A stretch of DNA of 5,890 nucleotides from DSM-111022 sp043424535 (GTDB lineage: Bacteria; Bacillota; Bacilli; Lactobacillales; Aerococcaceae), in assembly GCA_043424535.1 (NCBI GenBank), contig JBHWOV010000035.1, positions 1 through 5,890 on the forward strand, given 5' to 3'. The position numbers were made by a program, and so were the translations under genes. Shown here piece by piece: positions 1-5,890 of this stretch. Position 1 is the stretch's first letter. The number at the start of each line of letters is the position of its first letter. The notes under the pieces were generated by a model. It had not been told where the DNA came from and searched no databases. It saw nothing but the letters and a program-made list of their open reading frames with translations.

Positions 1-119
1 GCACTCCCATTGAGTGGATTCAACAACAATTTGTCAATAGTCCATTAGCTTATTGGATTGTCACTCAGACGCCATTATTATCGACTTATGTTACTGAAAA
101 CTGGTTTACTGCCGGTTAA
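1..119 (+). CDS. C-terminal end of a CvpA-family-like membrane protein (partial)
   Basis: An open frame enters from the left edge (first full codon at base 3) and ends with TAA at 117-119, giving 38 visible residues. The tail reads TPIEWIQQQF, then SPLAYWIV, then TPLLSTYV, and ends WFTAG. A short amphipathic end with a small-residue/Leu-Ala segment followed by a 'TP-hydrophobic-S' motif is what I recall of the C-termini of CvpA (colicin V production/YshB-like) membrane proteins. CvpA genes usually sit directly before mutS2 in Firmicutes, which is the main support for the name. The next gene starts 23 to 29 bases later with no terminator between, so the two are probably co-transcribed. The function of CvpA proteins is not well defined. 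The reading frame is well supported by codon use and context; the family name is an inference from little sequence. Confidence 0.6.
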   Translation, partial: TPIEWIQQQFVNSPLAYWIVTQTPLLSTYVTENWFTAG

Positions 120-130
120 CACGAATAATA

Positions 131-136
131 AGGAGG
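131..136 (+). promoter_or_regulatory. Ribosome binding site of mutS2 (bears on start choice)
   Basis: A perfect AGGAGG lies at 131-136. It is 12 bases from the TTG at 149 but only 6 bases from an in-frame CTG at 143. The spacing fits the CTG better, so this site casts doubt on the TTG start. Confidence 0.8.
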
Positions 137-148
137 ATTAAACTGAGT

Positions 149-2497
149 TTGAAAATATATCAGACACTAGAATTTGATAAGATCTTACAACAATTATCAA
201 CTTACACTCAAACAGAAATTGCTAAACAATTTATACAAAATATTGAGCCATCGCATGACTATGAAAAGGTCCAAACATGGCAAAACGAAACAGCAGAATC
301 TGTTTCACTCATTCAGAAAAATCAATCGATACCGATTCCAAGTATGATGAATTTGACCAATGCAATTAAACGACTCGAATTAGGCGCGAGTCTCAATGGT
401 GCTGAAATTGCGGCAATCGGCCGCTTACTTCAATCGACACAACAAGTAGGGGATTTCTTTAAGAATCAACAAGAAGAAGACAATTTTTACCCTGCTTTAC
501 AGTATTGGGTCGATCAATCAGTGCATTTGCCTAAAATTGTCCAACAAATTGAACAAACGGTAAGTGAAGAAGGGCAAGTCTTGTCGAGTGCGTCGACAGA
601 ACTCGCAAAGATTCGCCGCCAACAACAACAAGCGGAAGAACAAGTACGGGAACGATTAAATGATATTTTAAAAAATCGTGCCAAGTATTTAAGTGATTCA
701 CTGATTACTATTCGTAATAATCGTTATGTTTTGCCCGTCAAAGCAGAGTATCGTGCCAGTATTGGCGGCACAGTGCATGATCAATCATCAACGGGTCAAA
801 CATTATATATGGAGCCACAAGTTGTCGTTAATTTAAACAATCGGCGTAATCAGTTGCAAGTAGAAGAAAAGGCTGAAATTGATCGGATTCTTTTAGAAAT
901 TTCAGGGCAATTGATGCCTTATTATGAAGATATCCGTCAAAATGAACGGATTATGGGGCAATTGGACTTTATTCAAGCCAGAGGCAATTATGCACGTCAT
1001 ACAAAAGCCATTCAACCGAAATTATCGACGGAAAGACATGTGGCTCTCTGGCAAGCACGCCATCCATTAATCGAACCTGATCAAATCGTTCCTAATGATA
1101 TTATTTTAGGCGAACATTATAAGGCATTGATTATTACAGGACCAAATACGGGTGGTAAAACCATTCTCTTGAAGACTTTAGGATTACTGCATTTGATGGG
1201 ACAATCTGGACTGCACATTCCAGCTGGCGAGGGAAGTCAAATAGGCTTATTTGATCATGTCTTTGCGGATATTGGGGATGAACAATCCATTGAACAAAAT
1301 TTATCTACTTTCTCAAGCCATATGACAAATATTGTATCCATCATTGATCAGGCGACACATGAATCGTTGCTTCTCTTTGATGAGCTAGGCTCCGGAACGG
1401 ATCCTCAAGAGGGGGCAGCCCTAGCGATGGCCATTTTGAATTATATTCATAAACTCAATGCCGTCGTTATGGCTACGACACATTATCCTGAACTGAAAGT
1501 TTATGCCCATGAAAAACCGCAAACAATCAATGCGAGTATGGAATTTGATGGTGAAACACTTTCGCCAACTTATCGATTACTTATCGGTATTCCGGGGCGT
1601 TCGAATGCATTAGATATTTCAAGTCGACTCGGCCTACGGGAAGATATATTACAAGATGCGCGTGAAGGGACATCGAGCGATAGCCAATCGATGAATGATC
1701 TTGTTGCTAATCTCGAACGAGAGCGCCGTGAATCAGAATTAAAAAATGATCAAGCCCAACAAACATTAGATGAAGCAGAGAAATTCTTAGCTGATTTGAA
1801 AACAGAATATCATCGTTTCCTTGACCGAAAAGATGCACTAAATGATCAGGCACGTCGAGAAGCGAATGAGAAAGTACAACAAGCAGAAGATGAAGCGAAT
1901 AAAATTATTCAAGAAATTCGTGACTTGCAATTGGAACAAGGGCAAAATACGACCATTAAAGAACATGTCTTGATTGATAAACAGAAAAAAATACGTGACT
2001 TAAAGCAACCAGAACATCTGAAGAAAAATAAAGTGCTTAAAAAAGCTAAAAAAGCAAAAGAATTTGAGGTTGGTGACGATGTCGAAGTGTTGACTTATGG
2101 CCAACGCGGAACAATCATCGATAAAGCGGATGATAATCATTATGTCGTCCAAATGGGTATCTTAAAAATGACGATTCCTGTTAAAGAACTAGAACCTCTT
2201 GAAAAAGTCAATCGCAAACAAAAAGTGAATGTGCAACGTCAAGCAGGAAGTAAAGTCTCGACACAATTGGATTTAAGAGGACAACGTTATGATGAAGCGA
2301 TGCGTAATTTGAATCAATATTTAGATCAAGCTTTGTTATCGAATCATCCGATGGTGACGATCATCCATGGTATGGGAACAGGAGCTATTCGTGAAGGTGT
2401 TCAAAAAGCGCTCAAAAAGCATCCACAAGTTGATCGCTTCCAATACTCTCCACCAAATGCAGGAGGGCACGGCTCTACTCAAGTCTATTTTAAATAG
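149..2497 (+). CDS. mutS2: Endonuclease MutS2 (MutS-like ATPase with C-terminal Smr domain)
   Basis: MutS2 is a cytoplasmic DNA- and ribosome-associated ATPase. Family members have been linked to suppression of homologous recombination and, in Bacillus, to rescue of collided ribosomes. They lack the mismatch-binding N-domain of MutS. At 782 residues it has the usual length. Counting from the TTG at 149: core and lever region about 1-290; Walker A GPNTGGKT at 331-338; signature-like STFSSHM at 386-392; Walker B LLLFDE ending in D411-E412, followed by GSGTDP; switch motif TTHYPE at 443-448; a Glu/Lys/Gln-rich, coiled-coil-like stretch about 510-620; a KOW-like segment (FEVGDDVEVLTYGQRGTI) about 639-690; and an Smr domain about 705-782 with LDLRG (707-711) and HGMGTG (740-745). 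All key motifs are present, so it should be active. An in-frame CTG at 143 would add two residues and fits the ribosome binding site better. It probably shares a transcript with the cvpA-like gene upstream. The stop is TAG. Confidence 0.97.
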   Translation: MKIYQTLEFDKILQQLSTYTQTEIAKQFIQNIEPSHDYEKVQTWQNETAESVSLIQKNQSIPIPSMMNLTNAIKRLELGASLNGAEIAAIGRLLQSTQQVGDFFKNQQEEDNFYPALQYWVDQSVHLPKIVQQIEQTVSEEGQVLSSASTELAKIRRQQQQAEEQVRERLNDILKNRAKYLSDSLITIRNNRYVLPVKAEYRASIGGTVHDQSSTGQTLYMEPQVVVNLNNRRNQLQVEEKAEIDRILLEISGQLMPYYEDIRQNERIMGQLDFIQARGNYARHTKAIQPKLSTERHVALWQARHPLIEPDQIVPNDIILGEHYKALIITGPNTGGKTILLKTLGLLHLMGQSGLHIPAGEGSQIGLFDHVFADIGDEQSIEQNLSTFSSHMTNIVSIIDQATHESLLLFDELGSGTDPQEGAALAMAILNYIHKLNAVVMATTHYPELKVYAHEKPQTINASMEFDGETLSPTYRLLIGIPGRSNALDISSRLGLREDILQDAREGTSSDSQSMNDLVANLERERRESELKNDQAQQTLDEAEKFLADLKTEYHRFLDRKDALNDQARREANEKVQQAEDEANKIIQEIRDLQLEQGQNTTIKEHVLIDKQKKIRDLKQPEHLKKNKVLKKAKKAKEFEVGDDVEVLTYGQRGTIIDKADDNHYVVQMGILKMTIPVKELEPLEKVNRKQKVNVQRQAGSKVSTQLDLRGQRYDEAMRNLNQYLDQALLSNHPMVTIIHGMGTGAIREGVQKALKKHPQVDRFQYSPPNAGGHGSTQVYFK

Positions 2498-2510
2498 CAC
2501 AAGCAATATT

Positions 2511-2527
2511 TTTGACCCATTTTGACA
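2511..2527 (-). promoter_or_regulatory. Putative CtsR-type operator over the trxA promoter
   Basis: On the minus strand the site reads TGTCAAA, ATG, GGTCAAA. The known CtsR box of Firmicutes is a direct heptad repeat RGTCAAA-NAN-RGTCAAA. The second heptad is perfect. The first differs only at its first base, and the central base of the spacer is T instead of A: 13 of 15 defined positions match. It covers the whole -35 hexamer of the promoter at 2512-2540, the right place for a repressor. CtsR controls clp and other heat-shock genes, so stress induction of trxA would follow. The similarity is seen directly; the binding is inferred. The second heptad could also be chance similarity to a -35 box. 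Confidence 0.45.
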
Positions 2528-2540
2528 TAGGCCGTATAAT
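2512..2540 (+). promoter_or_regulatory. SigA-type promoter of trxA
   Basis: The -35 box is TTGACC at 2512-2517 and the -10 box is a perfect TATAAT at 2535-2540, separated by exactly 17 bases. Transcription should start near 2547, giving a leader of about 25 bases before the trxA start. No terminator separates mutS2 from this promoter, so some read-through from mutS2 is also possible. Confidence 0.85.
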
Positions 2541-2559
2541 TAGATTAGGTTAAAGAAAC

Positions 2560-2564
2560 GGAGG
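2560..2564 (+). promoter_or_regulatory. Ribosome binding site of trxA, before three consecutive ATG codons
   Basis: GGAGG at 2560-2564 precedes three in-frame ATG codons in a row at 2567, 2570 and 2573. Spacings are 2, 5 and 8 bases. The first is too close; the third (2573) has the best spacing and gives a 102-codon frame, the usual thioredoxin length. The second remains possible. Confidence 0.75.
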
Positions 2565-2572
2565 TAATGATG

Positions 2573-2881
2573 ATGACAGAAGCAATTACAGATGCTCAAT
2601 TCGAAGAAAAGACTTCCGAAGGTCTAACATTGGTTGATTTTTGAGCACCTTGGTGTGGTCCTTGTCGGATGCAATCACCAATAATTGATGAATTAAATAA
2701 TGAAATGGACGAGGTTGACTTCTTCAAAATGAATGTTGATGAAGAACAAGAAACAGCGTCAAAATTCGGTATTATGTCTATTCCAACACTTCTCATCAAA
2801 AAAGATGGCGAAGTCGTTGAGAAATTAATTGGTGTACATGATAAACAACGATTAACAGCAATATTAGACAAATATAAATAG
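2573..2881 (+). pseudogene. trxA: Thioredoxin gene interrupted by one in-frame TGA at a conserved Trp codon
   Basis: Thioredoxin is the small cytoplasmic disulfide reductase that passes electrons from thioredoxin reductase to ribonucleotide reductase and other proteins. Read from ATG 2573, the frame has 102 codons ending in TAG at 2879-2881. Codons 19-23 read TLVDF, codon 24 is TGA (2642-2644), and the frame continues APWCGPCRM. The family has VDFWAxWCGPC here, so TGA replaces a TGG Trp codon by a single G-to-A change at 2644. Everything else is intact: CGPC at 28-31, the IPTL cis-proline motif, the late Gly, full length, promoter, ribosome binding site and terminator. Translation stopping at codon 24 would give no active protein; restart at ATG 2669 would lose CGPC. 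It is either a recent nonsense mutation, a base error in the data, or a read-through case. The identity as trxA is certain; the pseudogene status is not. Confidence 0.85.
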
Positions 2882-2889
2882 TCATGTTG

Positions 2890-2928
2890 AAGCATTCAAG
2901 TGATTCACTTGAATGCTTTTTTATTTTT
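2890..2928 (+). terminator. Rho-independent terminator after trxA
   Basis: A perfect 13-bp stem (AAGCATTCAAGTG at 2890-2902 with its complement at 2906-2918) has a 3-base loop and is followed by a T-rich tail, TTTTATTTTT, at 2919-2928. It begins 9 bases after the trxA stop and separates trxA from the next promoter. There is no matching A-run on the left side, so it looks one-directional. Confidence 0.93.
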
Positions 2929-2942
2929 AACTTTATTGTCAG

Positions 2943-2971
2943 TTGCGCTCCTATTAGCTATTCTCTATAAT
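2943..2971 (+). promoter_or_regulatory. SigA-type promoter of the membrane protein-ddh operon
   Basis: The -10 box is a perfect TATAAT at 2966-2971. A weak -35 box, TTGCGC, lies at 2943-2948 with a 17-base spacer. Transcription would start near 2978, just before the ribosome binding site at 2980-2987, so the leader is very short. Position right after a terminator and before a gene supports it. Confidence 0.7.
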
Positions 2972-2988
2972 TAAACTTAAGAGGTGAA

Positions 2989-4671
2989 ATGATGAAAGAT
3001 GTGACAAATTCAACAACAAAGCGTAATTCAGCAGGAAAGAGACGCAATCTAAGATGGTTATATATCCCTGCCTTTATTGGCTTGGCAATCTATTATTATA
3101 TTGTCCTACCACCCATCCATTATGCGTCGCCAGCTTTTTGGATGTTTTTATTAATTATCACCGCAGTGATCTTGGTGATCGAATTAATTGCGGACGGTTA
3201 TGGTGCAGTGTCAAAATTAAAAGAACAGGAAACAGTTTCTCTGTCTTTTGATTTTCGGAATTTAAAGCTTAAAAACAGTAAATATACTTGGATGATCGGT
3301 ATTTGGTTAATAATAGCTATCGTTGCTGGGGCTTCTTATGTGATTTTCTCGCCATTATTTTTTGCAGAAGATTATTCAGAGATGATTCAAGTAGAGCGTA
3401 AAGATTTTGCAGAAGATTTTCCAGAAACAGATTTAAATCAAATTCCATTGGTAGACCGTGATACTGCTCAGCGCCTAGGTGACCGTCAATTAGGGGCATT
3501 GACAGATTTAGTTTCCCAATTTGAAGCGGCGGATGACTATACACAAATCAATATCGACAATGTGCCGTATCGTGTTTCACCGTTAGAATATGCTGGTTTT
3601 TTTAAATGGTTAAATAATTTCCGTCAAGGAATCCCGCATTATATTCAAGTTCATAATGTGACGGGAGAAGTTAAATTAGAGACGCCTCCTGAACCGATTA
3701 AATATAGTGATGCCGATTTATTCCACCGTAATGTGGATCGACGTTTACGATTCAAATACCCATTTAGTATTTTTGATAATCCTAGTTTTGAAGTGGATGA
3801 TGAAGGGATTCCATATTATATTGCGACGACATATTCACGAAACTTCTTCCTTAGAGAACCGGAACCATCGGGTGTTATTTTATTAAATGCGATGACTGGT
3901 GAAACAGAAAGTTATGATTTAGACCATATTCCTGATTGGGTAGACCGTGTTTATTCTGCCGATTTAATTCTTCATCAATTAGAAATGCGGGGTCATTATT
4001 CAGGTGGATTTTGGAATTCACTCTTTGCAAAAAATGGGGTGACCCAACCGACTGAAGGTTATAATTATTTACCGATCGATGATGACTTATATTTATATAC
4101 AGGTATCACGTCTGTTGTAGCAGATGAGTCAAATATTGGTTTTGTTTTAGTCAATATGCGTACGAAAGATGCGGTCATGTATCCACTCACAGCAGCTGAA
4201 GAATTCTCAGCGATGCGTTCTGCTGAAGGGAGTGTTCAAGAAACAGAATATACAGCGACATTCCCATTATTGATTAATATTGGTGGCAAACCATTGTACA
4301 TTTTGACATTGAAAGACAATGAAGGTCTCATTAAAGAATATGCATTAATTGATGCCCAAAATTATCAAAATGTGATCACTGCTCCGAATGTCCAACTTTT
4401 AATGCAAAATTATGCCTTAGAAAATCCAGTCGATGAAACAGCCATTCTAGAAGCCACTGATTTGGAAGAGATTGAAGGGAAAATTGATGATATTCAAGCA
4501 GTTGTTGCCGATGGCGAGACTGTTTATTACTTCATGATTGACGGAACAGTGTATCAAGCAGACTTAGCATTAGACAATTACTTGCCATTTGTTGAAGCTG
4601 GCGATTCGGTTATTTTCAAAGCCACTGAAAATGGTGAAGTCATTGAATTCAATAGTAAACAATCAGAATAA
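2989..4671 (+). CDS. Conserved membrane-anchored protein of unknown function, large extracytoplasmic domain
   Basis: I recognise the sequence style as a conserved Firmicute membrane protein family of unknown function, carrying stretches such as WVDRVYSADL and VADESNIGFVLVN; I do not know a function. The basic N-terminus (KRNSAGKRRNLR) should be cytoplasmic. Three hydrophobic segments follow at about 24-43, 48-68 and 100-122; a Lys-rich loop (75-98) between the last two fits the inside, which puts residues 123-560 outside the cell. The outer part is acidic and beta-rich, with several PepSY-like units of the form hydrophobic-x-N-x-x-T-x-(E/D), at about 219-231, 296-310 and 385-399. Residues about 487-556 may be a separate small beta domain. 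No catalytic motif is evident. Two ATG codons (2989, 2992) follow the site AGAGGTGA at 2980-2987; the second has the better spacing. ddh begins 15 bases after the stop, so a role linked to the cell envelope is a reasonable but untested guess. Confidence 0.9.
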   Translation: MMKDVTNSTTKRNSAGKRRNLRWLYIPAFIGLAIYYYIVLPPIHYASPAFWMFLLIITAVILVIELIADGYGAVSKLKEQETVSLSFDFRNLKLKNSKYTWMIGIWLIIAIVAGASYVIFSPLFFAEDYSEMIQVERKDFAEDFPETDLNQIPLVDRDTAQRLGDRQLGALTDLVSQFEAADDYTQINIDNVPYRVSPLEYAGFFKWLNNFRQGIPHYIQVHNVTGEVKLETPPEPIKYSDADLFHRNVDRRLRFKYPFSIFDNPSFEVDDEGIPYYIATTYSRNFFLREPEPSGVILLNAMTGETESYDLDHIPDWVDRVYSADLILHQLEMRGHYSGGFWNSLFAKNGVTQPTEGYNYLPIDDDLYLYTGITSVVADESNIGFVLVNMRTKDAVMYPLTAAEEFSAMRSAEGSVQETEYTATFPLLINIGGKPLYILTLKDNEGLIKEYALIDAQNYQNVITAPNVQLLMQNYALENPVDETAILEATDLEEIEGKIDDIQAVVADGETVYYFMIDGTVYQADLALDNYLPFVEAGDSVIFKATENGEVIEFNSKQSE

Positions 4672-4686
4672 TGAAGAGGTGATTAA

Positions 4687-5664
4687 ATGATAAGAGTTGG
4701 GATTATAGGTTATGGAAATCTTGGCAAAGGCGTAGAATTAGCTGTCAGCCAACAAGAAGATATGGAATTAGTCGCTATCTTCTCAAGACGTGGAAAAGAA
4801 GGATTACAAACGATTAATGATGCGACTATTGTTGAGCATATTGATGCAATTCCTTCCTATCAAGAGGCGATCGATGTGATGATTTTATGTGGAGGATCGG
4901 CGACTGATTTACCTGAACAAACTCCACAATACACCCATTTATTTAATACAGTTGATAGCTTTGACAATCATTCAGAAATTGCTCAACATTATCAAAAATT
5001 AGACCCAATCGCTAAAGAAAATCAGACAGTCAGTGTTTTATCAGTTGGTTGGGATCCTGGTTTATTTTCATTGAATCGCGTGTTAATGGAAGTTATTTTG
5101 CCAAATGGATTGACCCATACATTTTGGGGAAAAGGCGTCAGCCAAGGGCATTCAGATGCGATACGCCGTATCCCTGGGGTCAAAAATGCGGTTCAATATA
5201 CGATTCCTTCAACTAAAGCGATTGAGCAAGTCAGAGATGGTTTAGGTGAATCATTAACGACATCTGATAAACATGTACGCGAATGTTATGTTGTAGCAGA
5301 AGAACAGGCTGATAAAGAAGAAATTGAAGAAACCATCGTAAAGATGCCAAATTATTTTGCCGATTATGAAACAATCGTTCATTTGATTGACGAAGAAACT
5401 TTAAAAAATGAACATCAACAAATGCCCCATGGCGGATTTGTGATTCGCTCGGGTGAGACATCACAAAATACGAAACAATTGGCAGAATTTAGTTTAACTT
5501 TGGAATCCAATCCAGAATTTACAGCCAGTGTATTGGTCGCTTGCGCCAGAGCAGCCAATGCTTTAGCGAAGTTAAACCAATATGGTGCCAAGACTATCCT
5601 CGATATTCCTTTGCGCTATTTGTCTCCTAAATCCTATGATGCGATTTTAAGAGAAGATGTATAA
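4687..5664 (+). CDS. ddh: meso-Diaminopimelate D-dehydrogenase
   Basis: Ddh catalyses the one-step, NADPH-dependent reductive amination of L-tetrahydrodipicolinate to meso-diaminopimelate, replacing the multi-step succinylase, acetylase or aminotransferase routes. The product feeds lysine synthesis and the peptidoglycan stem peptide. The 325-residue protein aligns over its whole length with Corynebacterium glutamicum Ddh as I remember it. Visible motifs: nucleotide-binding GIIGYGNLG at 5-13; IFSRRG at 31-36, whose arginines suit the NADP phosphate; CGGSATDLPEQ at 68-78; VDSFDNH at 89-95; GWDPG at 121-125; FWGKGVSQGHSDA at 146-158, then RRIPGVKNAVQYT; MPHGG at 246-250; and NPEFTAS at 275-281. 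These include the residues that line the substrate pocket in the family, so it should be active. The start ATG is preceded by AGAGGTGA with suitable spacing, 15 bases after the membrane protein stop, which indicates an operon. A terminator follows directly. Confidence 0.96.
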   Translation: MIRVGIIGYGNLGKGVELAVSQQEDMELVAIFSRRGKEGLQTINDATIVEHIDAIPSYQEAIDVMILCGGSATDLPEQTPQYTHLFNTVDSFDNHSEIAQHYQKLDPIAKENQTVSVLSVGWDPGLFSLNRVLMEVILPNGLTHTFWGKGVSQGHSDAIRRIPGVKNAVQYTIPSTKAIEQVRDGLGESLTTSDKHVRECYVVAEEQADKEEIEETIVKMPNYFADYETIVHLIDEETLKNEHQQMPHGGFVIRSGETSQNTKQLAEFSLTLESNPEFTASVLVACARAANALAKLNQYGAKTILDIPLRYLSPKSYDAILREDV

Positions 5665-5673
5665 ATCAAGATC

Positions 5674-5721
5674 AAATCATGAACACGTGTCCTTAGAAGG
5701 ATGCGTGTTCATGATTTTTTT
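5674..5721 (+). terminator. Rho-independent terminator after ddh
   Basis: A long hairpin of 20 base pairs, two of them G-U, runs from 5674-5693 to 5698-5717 around the loop TAGA. The outer 14 pairs (AAATCATGAACACG and its complement) are perfect. The stem runs into seven T bases at 5715-5721. It starts 10 bases after the ddh stop and isolates the operon from murI. Confidence 0.94.
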
Positions 5722-5761
5722 GTTATTTCATGTGAATTAAGAGCGGATTGGTTATAACTTG

Positions 5762-5770
5762 TGGTAAAAT
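5762..5770 (+). promoter_or_regulatory. Probable extended -10 promoter of murI
   Basis: TGGTAAAAT at 5762-5770 matches an extended -10 element (TG, one base, then TAAAAT). No good -35 box is found 15-18 bases upstream, which is tolerated by extended -10 promoters. It lies between the ddh terminator and the murI ribosome binding site, so a promoter is expected here; the exact element is uncertain. Confidence 0.45.
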
Positions 5771-5794
5771 AAATCATAATGAGGAGTGGAATAT

Positions 5795-5890
5795 ATGCGT
5801 GATTTACCGATTGGCTTTTTAGATTCAGGATTTGGTGGCTTAACAGTTGTTAAGGAAAGTTTAAAACAATTACCGAATGAATCAATAGAA
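5795..5890 (+). CDS. murI: Glutamate racemase, N-terminal part (runs off the window)
   Basis: The visible 32 codons begin MRDLPIGFLDSGFGGLTVVK and go on to KQLPNE, which is the highly characteristic N-terminus of glutamate racemase (family pattern PIGxxDSGxGGLTVxxxxxxxLPxE). The Asp-Ser-Gly of FLDSG contributes to the active site in the family. The enzyme interconverts L- and D-glutamate in the cytoplasm without a cofactor and supplies D-Glu for the second position of the peptidoglycan stem peptide. The ATG at 5795 is preceded by GAGGAG (5781-5786) with 8 bases spacing. It follows ddh, whose product is normally used at the third position of the same peptide. The rest of the gene is outside the window. 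In some genomes this gene is called racE. Confidence 0.95.
   Translation, partial: MRDLPIGFLDSGFGGLTVVKESLKQLPNESIE

Noticed and set aside
2522..2540. Consensus TTGACA at 2522-2527 as the -35 box of the trxA promoter
   Set aside because: It is only 7 bases from the TATAAT, far too close; the TTGACC at 2512 has the ideal 17-base spacer. TTGACA is better explained as part of the heptad repeat.
2642..2644. Reassignment of TGA to Trp in this organism
   Set aside because: All other Trp codons in the window are TGG (about 16) and no other gene contains an in-frame TGA; an AT-rich genome with TGA as Trp should use it often. The lack of TGA among the five stop codons (TAA three times, TAG twice) is too small a sample to argue otherwise.
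2642..2690. Selenocysteine insertion at the trxA TGA
   Set aside because: Both cysteines of CGPC are present as Cys codons, and the TGA falls on a Trp position. The downstream CACC-TT-GGTG inverted repeat is short, has a 2-base loop and is part of the coding sequence for APWCGP; no convincing SECIS-like hairpin is seen.
2669..2881. A separate 70-residue gene starting at ATG 2669
   Set aside because: It is the thioredoxin C-terminal part only, lacks the CGPC motif and has no ribosome binding site in front of the ATG.
2596..2895. 99-codon open frame on the minus strand
   Set aside because: It is antisense to trxA and into its terminator, with no ribosome binding site and no recognisable protein; the strong coding pattern is on the plus strand.
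3054..3251. 65-codon open frame inside the membrane protein gene in another frame
   Set aside because: It is a shadow of the longer gene with no independent signals.
3317..3544. 75-codon minus-strand open frame
   Set aside because: It is antisense to the membrane protein gene, without start signals or a family-like sequence.
5231..5464. 77-codon minus-strand open frame
   Set aside because: It is antisense to the well-conserved ddh coding region, with no supporting signals.
5674..5721. Bidirectional terminator or a regulatory hairpin for murI
   Set aside because: There is only a short A-run on the left, and the stem with a seven-T tail directly after the ddh stop is fully explained as a terminator for ddh; there is no competing antiterminator pairing or T-box-like leader before murI.

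Overview
The window looks like chromosomal DNA from a low-GC Firmicute, most likely of the order Lactobacillales (a Carnobacteriaceae- or Aerococcaceae-like coccus is possible, but the species cannot be named from sequence alone). The reasons are AT-rich codon use, strong GGAGG-type ribosome binding sites, near-consensus SigA promoters, and the gene order cvpA-like, mutS2, trxA that is common in this phylum. All genes lie on the + strand, gene density is high, and no mobile element, CRISPR array, tRNA or rRNA was seen. No stretch longer than about 130 bases lacks a gene.

Layout: (1) 1-119, the last 38 codons of a gene that resembles a CvpA-family membrane protein. (2) 149-2497, mutS2, a complete MutS2 ATPase with a C-terminal Smr nuclease domain, probably co-transcribed with the cvpA-like gene and possibly starting at an unusual CTG codon. 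(3) 2511-2540, a strong promoter whose -35 box is overlapped by a CtsR-like heptad repeat. (4) 2573-2881, trxA, an otherwise intact thioredoxin gene with an in-frame TGA exactly where the family has a conserved Trp, four codons before the CGPC active site, followed by a strong terminator at 2890-2928. (5) 2943-4671, a promoter and a 560-residue membrane-anchored protein of unknown function with a large extracytoplasmic part. (6) 4687-5664, ddh, meso-diaminopimelate dehydrogenase, 15 bases downstream and apparently in the same operon, ending in a 20-bp hairpin terminator. (7) 5795-5890, the beginning of murI (glutamate racemase) with its own likely promoter.

The window therefore falls into two parts. 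The left part holds nucleic-acid quality control and redox or stress functions (MutS2, thioredoxin). The right part is oriented to the cell wall: ddh makes meso-DAP and murI makes D-glutamate, both peptidoglycan stem-peptide residues, and the uncharacterised membrane protein is transcribed with ddh. The points most worth following up are the single nonsense codon in an otherwise undecayed trxA, the putative CtsR operator in front of it, and the conserved unknown membrane protein coupled to ddh. No clearly new multi-gene system is visible.
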